The notes below the pieces were generated by a model that worked only from the letters and a program-made list of their open reading frames with translations, was not told the origin of the DNA and made no database searches. A DNA stretch of 64,000 nt from Buchananella sp. 14KM1171 (GTDB lineage: Bacteria > Actinomycetota > Actinomycetes > Actinomycetales > Actinomycetaceae): NCBI RefSeq assembly GCF_041380365.1, contig NZ_CP159981.1, forward strand, positions 992,001-1,056,000, in the 5' to 3' direction. The translations under genes were made by a program, and so were the position numbers. Positions 1 to 8,989 of the stretch are shown piece by piece (position 1 is the stretch's first letter; each line of letters begins with the position of its first letter).

Positions 1-972
1 CCGCAGTACGGCATCACCGCGCACTGGGTGGAGGACTCCCAGGACCCCGACTCCTGGCGGGCCGCGGCCGATGAGAACACGGTGGCCTTCTACGGCGAGA
101 CCGTGCCCAACCCGACCGGCGACGTCTTCGACATCGAGGCCGTGGCGAACGCCGCCCACGCGGTGGGCGTGCCGCTCATCATGGACAACACGGTGGGCAC
201 CCCCTACCTGATCCGGCCCTTCGAGTACGGCGCGGACATCGTGGTGCACTCCGCCACCAAGTACCTGGGCGGCCACGGCTCCACTATCGCGGGCGCGATC
301 GTGGACTCCGGCAACTTCGACTACTCCGCCTCCCCGGAGCGCTTCCCCGGCTTCAACGAGCCCGACGCCAGCTACCACGGCCTGGTCTACGCCCGCGACC
401 TGGGCGTGGGCAGCCCGCTGGGAGCCAACCTGGCGTTCATCCTGAAGGCCCGCGTGCAGCTGCAGCGCGACCTGGGCATGGCGCTGTCCCCGTTCTCCGC
501 GTTCCTGCTGGCCCAGGGCATCGAGACCCTCTCGCTGCGCATGGACCGCCACGTCGCCAACACCCACGTGCTGGCGCAGTTCCTGGAGAACCACCCGGCG
601 GTGGAGGCGGTGCACTGGGCCTCCCTGCCTTCCTCCCCCTACTACGAGGTGGCCCAGCGCTACTACCCGCGCGGCGCCTCCGCGCTGTTCTCCTTCGACA
701 TCAAGGGCGGCCTGGAGGCCGGGCGCGCGTTCGTCAACGCCACCAAGCTGTTCTTGCACCTGGTCAACATCGGTGACGTGCGCTCCCTGGTGAGCCACCC
801 CGCCTCCACCACGCACTCCCAGCTCACCGAGGAGCAGCTGCGCGCCGCCGGCATCGGCCCGGGTACGCTGCGCCTGTCGGTCGGTTTGGAGGACCCGGAG
901 GACCTGATCGCGGACCTGGAGCAGGCGCTCGCCGCCGGGCAGGCCGCAGCTAAGGCCGCTGGCACCCTCTAG
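1..972 (+). CDS. metY: O-acetylhomoserine sulfhydrylase (5'-truncated)
   Basis: Open from the first base, so the N-terminus lies outside the window. The enzyme replaces the acetyl group of O-acetylhomoserine with sulfide to give homocysteine, using PLP in the cytoplasm. The Cys/Met-metabolism PLP fold is clear: a 'MDNTVGTP' Asp at fragment residue 62 and the PLP lysine in '[11 protein letters not shown]' at residue 87. The C-terminal part has the family motif '[14 protein letters not shown]' and '[17 protein letters not shown]'. The pairing with metX 38 bp downstream supports MetY rather than cystathionine gamma-synthase. Confidence 0.95.
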   Translation, partial: PQYGITAHWVEDSQDPDSWRAAADENTVAFYGETVPNPTGDVFDIEAVANAAHAVGVPLIMDNTVGTPYLIRPFEYGADIVVHSATKYLGGHGSTIAGAIVDSGNFDYSASPERFPGFNEPDASYHGLVYARDLGVGSPLGANLAFILKARVQLQRDLGMALSPFSAFLLAQGIETLSLRMDRHVANTHVLAQFLENHPAVEAVHWASLPSSPYYEVAQRYYPRGASALFSFDIKGGLEAGRAFVNATKLFLHLVNIGDVRSLVSHPASTTHSQLTEEQLRAAGIGPGTLRLSVGLEDPEDLIADLEQALAAGQAAAKAAGTL

Positions 973-1010
973 GCCGCCCTCCCGTCACATCCCAGGAGCG
1001 AGGTGGAGCG

Positions 1011-2336
1011 ATGAGCAGGCCCGGCCACGACCCCAGCCAGCTGCGCGCGAGCGGCGGCTGGCTGGAGGGCGACCCAGTGGGCAACCGCCAGTTCGCCGAG
1101 CTGGGCTGGCTGCGCACCGAGTCCGGCGAGGAGCTGCCCATCCGCCTGGCGTTCGAGACCTTCGGGGAGCTCAACGCGCAGCGCTCCAACGCGGTGCTGG
1201 TGCTGCACGCCCTGACCGGGGACTCGCACGTGGCCGGCCAGGCCGGGCCGGGGCACCCGAACGGGCCGTGGTGGCCGCAGCTGGTGGGGCCGGGCCAGGC
1301 GATCGACACCGACCGCTACTTCGTGGTGGCCGCCAATATCCTGGGCGGCTGCCAGGGCTCCACGGGCCCGTCCTCGCTGGCCCCGGACGGGCGGCCGTGG
1401 GGCTCGCGCTTCCCGCAGTTAACCCCGCGCGACCAGGTGGCGGCGGAGATGCGCCTGGCCGACCACCTGGGCATCTCCCGCTTCCACCTGGTGATCGGCG
1501 CGTCCATGGGCGGGCACCGGGCGCTGGAGTGGGCGCTCATGTCCCCCGACCGCGTGGAGAACCTGGTGGTGATCGCCTCCGGGGCGCGCACCACGGCGGA
1601 CCAGATCAGCTGGGCCTACCCGCAGCTGGCGGCCCTGGAGCTGGACCCGGCCTTCAAAGACGGCGACTACTACGACGCCCCGCCCGGCCAGGGCCCCTAC
1701 CGCGGTCTGGGGATCGCGCGGGCGATCGCGCACGCCACCTACCGCACTGCCGACGAGCTCAACGCCCGCTTCGGCCGCGTGCCGCAGAAGACGGAGGAGC
1801 CGCTCACGGGCGGCCGCTTCGCCGTGCAGTCCTACCTGGAGTACCACGCCACCAAGTTGGCGGTGCGCTTCGACGCCGGCTCCTACCGCACCCTGACCCA
1901 CGCGATGATTAGGCACGACGTGGGCCGCCGCCGGGGCGGTTACGTGCGCGCCCTGCAGCAGATCGCGGCGCGCACCCTGGTGGTGGCGGTGGATTCCGAC
2001 CGGCTCTTCCCGCCGGCCGAGTCCCACCTGATCGCCTCCCACGTGCCCGACGCCCAGCTGATGATGCTCTCCTCCCCCTGCGGCCACGACGGCTTCCTGG
2101 TGGAGAGCGAGGAGCTGGCCGCCGCGCTGCGGGAGTTCCTGGCCACCGCCCCGCAGTTGGAGCCGGCCCCCCTGCTGGAGCCGGTGGATTTCGCGTCCGA
2201 CGCTGCCGCCCCGCCCGCCTCAGGGGGCGCCGCCCCGGACGGCGGCGAGGAGAGCTCCACTGCCCGCCTGACCGAGCTGTTCGCCCGCCGCCGCACCTCC
2301 AACGCCAGGGGCGGCTGGTACGACACCCGCCGCTGA
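1011..2336 (+). CDS. metX: homoserine O-acetyltransferase
   Basis: Acetylates homoserine with acetyl-CoA and feeds MetY just upstream; both form a methionine operon. This is an alpha/beta hydrolase fold protein with the nucleophile elbow 'GASMGG' (Ser about 165), the acid in 'VAVDSDRLFPP' (about 328) and His in 'CGHDGF' (about 359). The family motif 'NILGGCQGSTGPSS' is present. The ATG at 1011 follows the AGGAGCGAGGTGGAG region. The last 60 or so residues are an Ala/Pro-rich, low-complexity tail that is not part of the usual enzyme (about 370-380 aa). It contains a one-mismatch copy of the dispersed GACGTTGCCGCC motif at 2198-2210. Confidence 0.95.
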   Translation: MSRPGHDPSQLRASGGWLEGDPVGNRQFAELGWLRTESGEELPIRLAFETFGELNAQRSNAVLVLHALTGDSHVAGQAGPGHPNGPWWPQLVGPGQAIDTDRYFVVAANILGGCQGSTGPSSLAPDGRPWGSRFPQLTPRDQVAAEMRLADHLGISRFHLVIGASMGGHRALEWALMSPDRVENLVVIASGARTTADQISWAYPQLAALELDPAFKDGDYYDAPPGQGPYRGLGIARAIAHATYRTADELNARFGRVPQKTEEPLTGGRFAVQSYLEYHATKLAVRFDAGSYRTLTHAMIRHDVGRRRGGYVRALQQIAARTLVVAVDSDRLFPPAESHLIASHVPDAQLMMLSSPCGHDGFLVESEELAAALREFLATAPQLEPAPLLEPVDFASDAAAPPASGGAAPDGGEESSTARLTELFARRRTSNARGGWYDTRR

Positions 2337-2404
2337 GCCACCCGAGCCCGGGGCCGGGCCGGTTTCGCTGCGCGTGAGGTGGGGAGGCGGGCGGGAGGAA
2401 CGTC

Positions 2405-3520
2405 GTGCAAAGTAGAGGCATGAGCGAGCAGGTGCAGCTGACCGACTGGGTCCCAGACGTGCTGGTGGGATTCGAGCAGTGCGTCATCGAGCTGGAGCCG
2501 GATGAGGACACCCCCACCCTGGCCACCCTGGTGCGCCTGGAGGAGGAAAACCAGCCCGAGCAGCCCACCTTCGCGCTCCTGCACATCCACGGCTGGAACG
2601 ACTACTTCCACCAGGTGGAGCTGGCCCACCAGATCGCCTACATGGGCGGGGCCTTCTACGCGCTGGACCTGCGCAGGTACGGCCGCTCGATCCGGCCCGG
2701 CCACCCGCGCGGCTACATCGAGAACATCTCCACCTACGACGAGGAGATCGGCGCCGCCATCGCCCACATCCGGGCCGTCCACGGCGACCTGCCGCTGGTG
2801 CTGATGGGGCACTCCACGGGCGGGCTCATCTCCACCCTGTGGGCGCACCGCAACCCCGGCGCCCTGGCGGGCCTGATCCTGAACTCCCCCTGGCTGGAGA
2901 CGGAGGGCACCCTGGTGGGGCGCACCCTGCTGCACGGCTTCCTGGAGGCCCTGGGCAGCATGTCGCCGCGCTCGGAGTACAAGCTGGCCGTGCCGCCGGA
3001 CTACCAGGAGCTCAGCGGTCCGTGGCTGGAAAAGTGGGGCGAGCAGCCGGAGTGGGCCAATGACTACCCCAACGACCCGGCACTGGTGGGCTGGGACTTC
3101 ATCGACGGCTACTGCACCACCACCTACATGATCGCCAGGCCCGGGTGGGCGCGAGCGATCGCGCACGCGCAGATGGAGATCACGGCGGGCGTCAACATCG
3201 ACTGCCCGATACTGCTGGCCCACTCGCACGCCTCGGCCGCCCCGGACGGCAACGACGTCTCCACCCGCTACGCGGACACCGTGCTGGACGTCGACCTGAT
3301 GGTGCAGCGCGGCATGCAGCTGGGCGACGAGGTCACCCTGCTGAAGCTGCGCGCCCCGCACGACGTGACGATGGCCGAGCCGCCCGTGCGCGAGCGCCTC
3401 TACCGGTCCCTGGCCGCCTGGCTGGTCGGCAACGTGCTGGTGCGCCCCGCCTTCACCCCGCTGCTGGCCGAGGCCGCCAGCGCCCCCACCGCCCCCGCCT
3501 CCGGCCTGTACGTGATCTGA
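2405..3520 (+). CDS. alpha/beta hydrolase (serine aminopeptidase S33 / lysophospholipase-like)
   Basis: A cytoplasmic hydrolase of about 371 aa. 'HIHGWNDYF' forms the oxyanion-hole strand, 'LDLRRYGRS' matches the monoacylglycerol-lipase/PldB-type motif, 'GHSTGG' is the nucleophile elbow and a late 'PHDVTM' supplies the probable catalytic His. The substrate is unknown. The GTG at 2405 lies 4 nt after GGGAGGAA (2393-2400); an ATG at 2420 (protein starting MSEQ) is the alternative start. It stands alone downstream of metX. Confidence 0.85.
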   Translation: MQSRGMSEQVQLTDWVPDVLVGFEQCVIELEPDEDTPTLATLVRLEEENQPEQPTFALLHIHGWNDYFHQVELAHQIAYMGGAFYALDLRRYGRSIRPGHPRGYIENISTYDEEIGAAIAHIRAVHGDLPLVLMGHSTGGLISTLWAHRNPGALAGLILNSPWLETEGTLVGRTLLHGFLEALGSMSPRSEYKLAVPPDYQELSGPWLEKWGEQPEWANDYPNDPALVGWDFIDGYCTTTYMIARPGWARAIAHAQMEITAGVNIDCPILLAHSHASAAPDGNDVSTRYADTVLDVDLMVQRGMQLGDEVTLLKLRAPHDVTMAEPPVRERLYRSLAAWLVGNVLVRPAFTPLLAEAASAPTAPASGLYVI

Positions 3521-3623
3521 ACCGCCGGTAACTCAAACGGTTTTGGGGCGCTCGTCCACAACCATCTCGCGCCCCGCCACCGGGTGGGTAATACTTGTTT
3601 TGGCTGAATCGAAAGGAGCCAGA

Positions 3624-3824
3624 ATGAACCTCGACGACATCAAGAGCAAGGCCACTGAGCTGAAGGACAAGGCCGCCGAGGCGCTGGGGAGCGACAAGGT
3701 AGAGGCCGTGACCGACAAGGTCCTGGACGGCGCCGCCACCGCAGCGGACAAGGTCACCGGCGGGAAGTTCACCGACAAGATCGCCTCCGCCCGCGACGCC
3801 ATCGACGAGAAGCTGGGCAAGTAA
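3624..3824 (+). CDS. small antitoxin-family protein (Rv0909/MT0933-like)
   Basis: A 66-aa Lys/Ala/Asp-rich helical protein that resembles the short MT0933-type antitoxin family of actinobacteria ('LDDIKSKATELKDKAAEAL'). The ATG at 3624 is chosen because GAAAGGAG (3611-3618) sits at the right distance. A -10-like TAATAC lies near 3588. No partner toxin ORF is adjacent: the neighbours are a hydrolase and a membrane protein. A toxin-antitoxin role is therefore not shown, and a general stress or CsbD-like helical protein is equally possible. Confidence 0.7.
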   Translation: MNLDDIKSKATELKDKAAEALGSDKVEAVTDKVLDGAATAADKVTGGKFTDKIASARDAIDEKLGK

Positions 3825-3848
3825 GCGCACGCATTGCCAGCCCAAACC

Positions 3849-3878
3849 GAGCGCCCAGGTGGAACCACCTGGGCGCTC
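3849..3878. terminator. intrinsic terminator-like hairpin
   Basis: The inverted repeat GAGCGCCCAGGTGG / CCACCTGGGCGCTC lies 24 bp after the small antitoxin-like gene and has a very short loop. There is no strong U-tract. Confidence 0.7.
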
Positions 3879-3981
3879 CCCATTTGGGACTAACCGGGCG
3901 CCGTCGCGTTTTCCTCCCCGCGTATGAGCCGCAACGCTCCCGCGATGGCGCATGATTTACCCATAAGAAAGGAGCCAATTC

Positions 3982-4662
3982 ATGAGCTACCCCTCCTACC
4001 CGGGCACTCAGCCCGAGCAGCCGAACACCGATCCGTACTCCGCCCCGAGCGGCCAGCCCGCTTACGGCGCCTACGCGCCGGTGGGCTCCGTGCCGGTCAG
4101 CCCCGCCCCGGTGGTGACCGCCGGCCCCGTGCCCAAGCGCACCGGCCCAGTCACCATGCTGGTCCTCTCCATCGTTGGACTCATCGTCGCCCCGATCATC
4201 ATGGTCGTCGGCGTGATGGTGCCGCTCATGGACATCGCCACCACGGCCGTCACGGTCGACTCCGGCGGTCAGGTGCACCTGACTGCGGGCGACAAGATGA
4301 TCACCCCCGCCCTGGCTGCCGGGAATACCCCGAACTCGGAGAGCCTGATCGCCAGCTGCACCCTGGTGGGTGACAACGGCTCCACCGTCTTCGCCACCCG
4401 CATCTCCGGCATGGGCGACCTGCCCATCTACACCGTTCCGGCCGACGGCAACTACCTGGTCGACTGCCCCTACCCGCAGGTCAGCATCATGAAGGCCATC
4501 AACCTCGACGCGCTGGGCGAGTTCGTCGCCCCGGTGATCATCGGCATGGTCGTCGGCTTCGTGGCCTTCGTCTGCCTGATCATCTCGATCGTGTGGCTGG
4601 TCAAGCGCAACAAGGCGATCAAGCTGGCCAAGCAGGGCGCCTACCCGCAGATGTATTCCTGA
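3982..4662 (+). CDS. membrane protein with Pro-rich N-terminus and two TM helices
   Basis: 226 aa, not assigned to a named family. Residues 1-50 are Pro/Tyr/Ser-rich ('YPSYPGTQPEQPNT'), as in many actinobacterial DUF4190/DUF4352-like small membrane proteins. One hydrophobic helix lies at about 53-80, a polar and probably extracytoplasmic domain with two Cys ('IASCTL', 'LVDCPY') at about 85-175, and a second helix at about 185-210 ahead of a basic tail. GAAAGGAG precedes the ATG by 8 nt. It is monocistronic, bounded by hairpins at 3849 and 4679. Function unknown. Confidence 0.75.
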   Translation: MSYPSYPGTQPEQPNTDPYSAPSGQPAYGAYAPVGSVPVSPAPVVTAGPVPKRTGPVTMLVLSIVGLIVAPIIMVVGVMVPLMDIATTAVTVDSGGQVHLTAGDKMITPALAAGNTPNSESLIASCTLVGDNGSTVFATRISGMGDLPIYTVPADGNYLVDCPYPQVSIMKAINLDALGEFVAPVIIGMVVGFVAFVCLIISIVWLVKRNKAIKLAKQGAYPQMYS

Positions 4663-4678
4663 CGTTTGCGCACGAGTT

Positions 4679-4712
4679 GTGGGGGCGGGGTTCTACAGAA
4701 CCCCGCCCCCAC
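4679..4712. terminator. intrinsic terminator
   Basis: A perfect 15-bp stem (GTGGGGGCGGGGTTC, loop TACA, then its complement) sits 16 bp after the stop of the membrane protein gene. Confidence 0.85.
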
Positions 4713-4751
4713 AGTCGTTCTCGCGCCGCCCCGCCTGCCGGCGAACACCAC

Positions 4752-4827
4752 GCGCCCGGTGCCCGGCGCCACGCTCGGGGTGCCACGCTCCGGGGTGCCA
4801 GGCGCCCGGTGCCCGACGCCCGGCGCC
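4752..4827. repeat. GC-rich imperfect direct repeats
   Basis: GCGCCCGGTGCCCGGCGCC at 4752 recurs with one change 50 bp later at 4802. Between them are two near copies of CACGCTC(C)GGGGTGCCA. This fills the space between two convergent genes, and no gene is seen. Confidence 0.5.
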
Positions 4828-4850
4828 AGCTCAGCGGCTCAGTCGCGTGC

Positions 4851-7064
4851 TCATCCGGCCAGGCGCGAGCGGAAGAACTCCTGCTCCATCGCCTGGACCC
4901 GAGCGGCCTGCGCGTTCGTGGAGGCCCCGCCGTGACCGCCCTCGATGTTCTCGTGGTAGGTCACGTCCTTGCCGGCCCCCAGCATCCGGTAGGCCAGGGT
5001 GCGGGCGTGGGCCGGGTGCACCCGGTCGTCCTTCGTGGAGGTGGTGAAGAAGATCGGCGGGTAGTCGGCCTGCGGGTCGAACAGGTGGTAGGCGCTGAAG
5101 GTGCGCATGAACTCCCACTGGGCCGGGTCGTCCGGGTCGCCGTACTCCGCCACCCAGGAGGCGCCCGCCAGCAGCGTGTGGAAGCGGCGCATGTCCAGCA
5201 GCGGCACCTTGCACACGATCGCCCCGAAGTGGTCCGGGTACTGGGTGAGCATGTTGCCCATCAGCAGGCCACCGTTGCTGCCACCCCAGCAGCCCAGGCG
5301 GGAAGCGCTGGTGTAGCCGCGCTCCACCAGGTCCGCCGCCACTGCCGCGAAGTCCTCGTAAGCCTTGTGGCGCTTCTCCTTCAGGGCCGCGGCGTGCCAG
5401 CGCGGCCCGTACTCGCCGCCGCCACGAATGTTAGCCACCGCGTAGACGCCGCCCTCCGCCACCCACGTGGCGCCCATGACGGCCGCGTAGCCCGGCAGGT
5501 AAGAGACCTCGAAACCGCCGTAGCCGGCCAGGATCGCCGGGGCGCTGGAGTCGGCCACGAAACCGGGCGGGGTCACCACCGTGTACGGGATGCGGGTGCC
5601 GTCCAGCGAGGTCGCAAAGTGCTGCTCGGCCTTGTAGCCGGCGGCGTCGAAGTACGCCGGGGCGCTGGCCAGCGCCTCGTATCCCCTCACCTCGCCGCGC
5701 TCGCTCAGCCGCAGCACGCCCAGCGTGGTCGGGGTCAGGTAGCCGGTGGCGGTCAGCCACACGTCGTTGCTCTCCAGCGCGTTGACCGGCGCCACGCCCA
5801 GCGTGAGCCGCTCGCCCTGCGCAACCGGCACCTGCAGCGCGTGGCCGCGCCACACCAGCTTGGACGACGCCTCACCCGCCGTCCCCTTCGCCTCGCCGCC
5901 ACTCGCGGCGGCCGACGAATCGGCGGCGCCGGCGGCAACGTCGGCCACCCGGTAGTGCACCTCCAGGCGGGAGGCCACGTCCTCCAGCACGGTCAGCAAG
6001 AGCAGGTCGTCGGTACAGGTGTACTGCTCCAGGGCGGCGTTCTGCGTCGGGGTGAAGATCACCGTGCCCTCGCGCGAACCGGCCAGGAAGGCGGGCAGGT
6101 CGAAGGCAACCAGCGAGCCGGAGGCCACGTCCAGGTCCCCCACCTGCCAGTCCTCGCGCGTGCGCACGAACAGCACGTCCTTCCACACGCCCAGCTCGTG
6201 CACGCGCGGCACGTCGATCCAGGAAATCGGGGCCTCAAGCGGGTCAGGGTAGGCGGCAAAACCGCCCTCCACGATGCCCAGGGAGTGGGAGTAGAAGTTG
6301 TGGCTCACCGCGATCTCGTCGCGCACGTAGCCCGGGCGGCGGGAGTGAGACACCCACACGCCCATGTCGCTCTCATCGGCGCGGTAGACCTCCACGGCCT
6401 CGCCCATGTCCGTGCCGCGCCGCCACACCGCCACAGTGGTCGGGTAGCCGGAGGTGCTCATGGTGCCCTCGCCCCGGTCGGTGACCAGCAGCGTCGTGTC
6501 ACCCGCCTCGTCAGCCCAATCCAGGGCGCCCTTCGCCTCGGGCCGGTAGAAGCCGCCCTCCACGAACGAGAGCGTGGTCAGGTCGAACTCGCGGGTCACG
6601 TCCGCGTCGCTACCACCCGGGGAGAGGGTGATCAGGGCGCGCTCGCAGGCCGGGCGCAGCACCTGGGCGCCGTGCCACACCCACTTCACGCCCTCGGCCT
6701 CAGCCAGCGCGTCCAGGTCCAGCAGCACCTCCCACTCCGGCTCGCCGCTGCGGTAAGACTCCCACGTGGTGCGCCGCCACAGGCCGCGCTCGTGCTGGGC
6801 GTCCTTCCAGAAGTTGTAGAGCAGGCCCTCGCGCTCCGCCACCATCGCGATCTTGCGGGTGTCGTCCAGGATCTCGCGGATCTTGGCCTCCGTGGCCTGA
6901 CAGTGCGGCAGGGCCGCCAGCGCCGCCTCCGAGTGCTCGTTGCGCTGACGCACCCACGCCAGCGCCTCGGGGCCCTCCACCTCATCCAGCCAGGCGATGT
7001 CCGCCTCCGGGGCGCTGGACGGCAGCGGGTGGGTGGTGTTCGCGGCGTGCGGGGAATCGGTCAC
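4851..7064 (-). CDS. prolyl oligopeptidase, family S9A
   Basis: A 737-aa cytoplasmic serine peptidase that cleaves short peptides after proline. The N-terminal half is a beta-propeller. The C-terminal alpha/beta hydrolase domain has the nucleophile in 'GGSNGG', Asp in 'STKDDRVHP' and His in 'EGGHGG'. 'ILAGYGGFEVS' and 'NIRGGGEYG' are family hallmarks. The GTG at 7064 is chosen because GGAAGGA lies 5 nt upstream; the open frame continues further 5' without similarity. The propeller carries an Ala/Ser/Gly-rich insertion ('ADVAAGAADSSAAASGG') that holds an exact copy of the dispersed motif at 5931-5943. It is a single gene, convergent with the membrane protein and tandem to hspR. Confidence 0.93.
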   Translation of the reverse strand: MTDSPHAANTTHPLPSSAPEADIAWLDEVEGPEALAWVRQRNEHSEAALAALPHCQATEAKIREILDDTRKIAMVAEREGLLYNFWKDAQHERGLWRRTTWESYRSGEPEWEVLLDLDALAEAEGVKWVWHGAQVLRPACERALITLSPGGSDADVTREFDLTTLSFVEGGFYRPEAKGALDWADEAGDTTLLVTDRGEGTMSTSGYPTTVAVWRRGTDMGEAVEVYRADESDMGVWVSHSRRPGYVRDEIAVSHNFYSHSLGIVEGGFAAYPDPLEAPISWIDVPRVHELGVWKDVLFVRTREDWQVGDLDVASGSLVAFDLPAFLAGSREGTVIFTPTQNAALEQYTCTDDLLLLTVLEDVASRLEVHYRVADVAAGAADSSAAASGGEAKGTAGEASSKLVWRGHALQVPVAQGERLTLGVAPVNALESNDVWLTATGYLTPTTLGVLRLSERGEVRGYEALASAPAYFDAAGYKAEQHFATSLDGTRIPYTVVTPPGFVADSSAPAILAGYGGFEVSYLPGYAAVMGATWVAEGGVYAVANIRGGGEYGPRWHAAALKEKRHKAYEDFAAVAADLVERGYTSASRLGCWGGSNGGLLMGNMLTQYPDHFGAIVCKVPLLDMRRFHTLLAGASWVAEYGDPDDPAQWEFMRTFSAYHLFDPQADYPPIFFTTSTKDDRVHPAHARTLAYRMLGAGKDVTYHENIEGGHGGASTNAQAARVQAMEQEFFRSRLAG
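5931..5943 (-). repeat. dispersed motif CGACGTTGCCGCC, exact copy
   Basis: Read on the minus strand, the extended context is GTGGCCGACGTTGCCGCC. It lies in the variable linker of the prolyl oligopeptidase. Confidence 0.6.
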
Positions 7065-7163
7065 GGTGGGTCCTTCCACATGGTGGGCGTTTGCGGCCGC
7101 CTCGAGCCTACCGCCTCCGCGCGGCCCGCCACTCCACGAAAAACCGAGCCCACCCAAACCGCG

Positions 7164-7195
7164 GCCGCCCGCTCGAGCCGGCTCGAGCGGGCGGC
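7164..7195. terminator. palindromic terminator downstream of hspR
   Basis: A perfect 32-bp dyad (GCCGCCCGCTCGAGCC and its complement) starts 29 bp past the hspR stop. On the minus strand it is followed by a T-rich stretch (GGTTTTTCG). It most likely ends the dnaK operon. Confidence 0.75.
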
Positions 7196-7223
7196 AGTCC
7201 GGTGCCGGACCACACCGGGTCGG

Positions 7224-7709
7224 CTAGTAGGGACGCTGCGGGCGCCACAGCACCAGCGCGGAGCGCGAGGGCGAGCTTGGCGCCGCCTGTGCCCGCCACG
7301 GCCGCTGCCGGGCAGCGCTCACCTCTCCCCCAGCGGAGGCCGTGAACACGGCGTGCGACTCACCCGTGCGCTGCCGCAGCCTGACCACCTCCGTGGACAA
7401 CGCCGCCGCCTGGGAACGCAGCACCGCGTTCTCCGCCTCCGCGCGCTCCAGGGCGCGCTCCAGCTCCAGCACTCGCGCAATGCCCGCCAAGCTGATGCCC
7501 TCCGCGCGCATCTCCTGGATCCGCCGCAGGTCCCTCACGTCACTGCTCGAATAGCGCCGCCCCCGCCCGGAAGTGCGGCGCGGGCTAACCAAACCGAGCC
7601 GGTCGTATTGGCGCAGGGTCTGCGGGTGCATGCCAGCCAACTCGGCCGCCACAGAAATGACGAACAGTGCGGCGTTAGACGCCGGCTCTGCCTGAGAAAA
7701 CTGCTCCAC
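7224..7709 (-). CDS. hspR: HspR, MerR-family heat-shock repressor
   Basis: The repressor of the dnaK operon in actinobacteria binds HAIR operators (TTGAGT-N7-ACTCAA), with DnaK as co-repressor. The N-terminal winged helix-turn-helix is clear: 'ISVAAELAGMHPQTLRQYDRLGLVSPRRTSGRGRRYS' in pieces, then 'DVRDLRRIQEM'. A dimerisation coiled coil follows (about residues 75-120, 'LELERALERAEAENAVL') and then a basic, variable tail. The start is a GTG at 7709 after GGGGTGGAG; no ATG fits. It is the last gene of the operon, so it is made with its own co-repressor. Operator copies lie upstream of dnaK at 11776 and 11840. Confidence 0.93.
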   Translation of the reverse strand: MEQFSQAEPASNAALFVISVAAELAGMHPQTLRQYDRLGLVSPRRTSGRGRRYSSSDVRDLRRIQEMRAEGISLAGIARVLELERALERAEAENAVLRSQAAALSTEVVRLRQRTGESHAVFTASAGGEVSAARQRPWRAQAAPSSPSRSALVLWRPQRPY

Positions 7710-7763
7710 CTCTCCACCCCCTACTGTTCGGGGCGGGGGCGGCTAACCGCCCCCGCCCGCGAC

Positions 7764-8834
7764 CTAGCTTTCCGACGCCTTGGGCATCCCCGCACGCACC
7801 TGCTGCGCCAACCCCTCGCGGGGGTTGGCCTGTTCCAGCGCCGCCGCCAGATCCCGGGCGTGCTCCGTTGCCTCCCGGTTCATGTCTGCCGGGTAGACAA
7901 CCGTCACGTCCAGGAAGAGATCGCGCTCGGTGCCCGCCGTGGAGGCGCCACCGCGCACCCGCAGCGTCTGCGGCCCCTTGCCTGCCGGGATCTTCACCCT
8001 CGTGGACGTGCCATCCAGCTTCGGCACCTCCACCACGGCCCCCAGCAGCGCCTCGCCCACCGTGATCGGCAGGTCCATGTGCACCCTGCCGTCCACCAGG
8101 CGCAGCACCGGGTGCTTCTCCACCGTTACCTTCACGTACAGGTCGCCGGGCTGGCCCCCGCCGGGGGCCAGCTGACCCTTGCCCGGCACCTTCAGCTTCT
8201 TTCCGCTGACCACCCCGGCCGGCACGCGCACCGACACGGCGCGGTCCCCCACCTTCAGGTGCACCGTGTCTCCGTTGAGCGCCTGGAAGAAGCCTATGGT
8301 GGCGTGGGCGTTAACGTCCGCGCCCCGGCGCGGGGCGTGCGCAGACGCCCCGGCCCCAAAGCCCCCGGGCCCGGCGAATCCGCCCGCCCCACCGGGGCCA
8401 CCAAAGCCCGCGAAGCCGCCGGCGCCGGCCGCGCCCGCGCCGGCCCCGAACAGGCCGCCCAATATGTCCTCGAAGCCAGCCCCGCCGTTGCCGCCGGTGC
8501 TGAAACGCACCCGAGCCCCACCCGGGCCGCCAAACATGCCGCCCAGGATGTCCTCGAAGCCCGCGCCGCCCGGCCCGCCGGCACGGAAGCGGGCCCCACC
8601 GCCGTACATCGAACGCAGGGCGTCGTACTGCTTGCGGTCCTCCGCGTTGGACAGGACGGAGTAGGCCTCAGAGATCGCCTTGAAGCGCTCCTCCGCCTCC
8701 GGGGTCTTGTTGTGGTCCGGGTGGTACTTGCGCGCCAGCTTGAAGTAGGCGCTCTTAATCTCCTTGTCAGAGGCGTCCTTAGAAACCCCCAACACGCTGT
8801 AGAAATCCTTCTCTAGCCAATCCTGACTAGCCAT
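7764..8834 (-). CDS. dnaJ: DnaJ-type co-chaperone lacking the zinc-finger domain
   Basis: Stimulates DnaK ATPase and delivers clients. The J domain occupies residues 1-75 with the HPD tripeptide in 'KYHPDHN'. A long Gly/Phe-rich region (about 76-165) carries two near-repeats, '[15 protein letters not shown]' and '[15 protein letters not shown]'. The C-terminal client-binding domains then follow directly. The CXXCXGXG zinc finger of classical DnaJ is absent and I see no cysteine in the protein, so by architecture it is CbpA-like (type II). Its place between grpE and hspR shows it is the operon's DnaJ. GGGAGGAGGAG precedes the ATG. Confidence 0.92.
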   Translation of the reverse strand: MASQDWLEKDFYSVLGVSKDASDKEIKSAYFKLARKYHPDHNKTPEAEERFKAISEAYSVLSNAEDRKQYDALRSMYGGGARFRAGGPGGAGFEDILGGMFGGPGGARVRFSTGGNGGAGFEDILGGLFGAGAGAAGAGGFAGFGGPGGAGGFAGPGGFGAGASAHAPRRGADVNAHATIGFFQALNGDTVHLKVGDRAVSVRVPAGVVSGKKLKVPGKGQLAPGGGQPGDLYVKVTVEKHPVLRLVDGRVHMDLPITVGEALLGAVVEVPKLDGTSTRVKIPAGKGPQTLRVRGGASTAGTERDLFLDVTVVYPADMNREATEHARDLAAALEQANPREGLAQQVRAGMPKASES

Positions 8835-8906
8835 GCTCTCCTCCTCCCTCTAGCGAGGCCACTGGTTCAGTCGTCTATGTTTCGCCGGCGCGCACCGCCC
8901 CGTCCT

Positions 8907-8968
8907 GGGCGGCCCGCCAGCTCGGGCGCCCCATTCCGGGCGGCTCGCCAGCTCGGATGCCCCATTCA
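8907..8968. repeat. 31-bp tandem repeat between grpE and dnaJ
   Basis: Two 31-bp units starting GGGCGG(C/T)(C)CGCCAGCTCGG and ending CCCCATTC(C/A), with a third partial unit from 8969. They fill most of the 155-bp gap between the grpE stop and the dnaJ start. Confidence 0.7.
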
Positions 8969-8989
8969 GGGCAGCTCCCGCAGCGCCGA

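Noticed and set aside
4593-8816. A 1407-codon open frame on the plus strand opposite prolyl oligopeptidase, hspR and dnaJ
   Set aside because: It lies antisense to three well-supported genes, is rich in His/Arg/Gly/Val and shows no domain. This is the usual high-GC antisense shadow.
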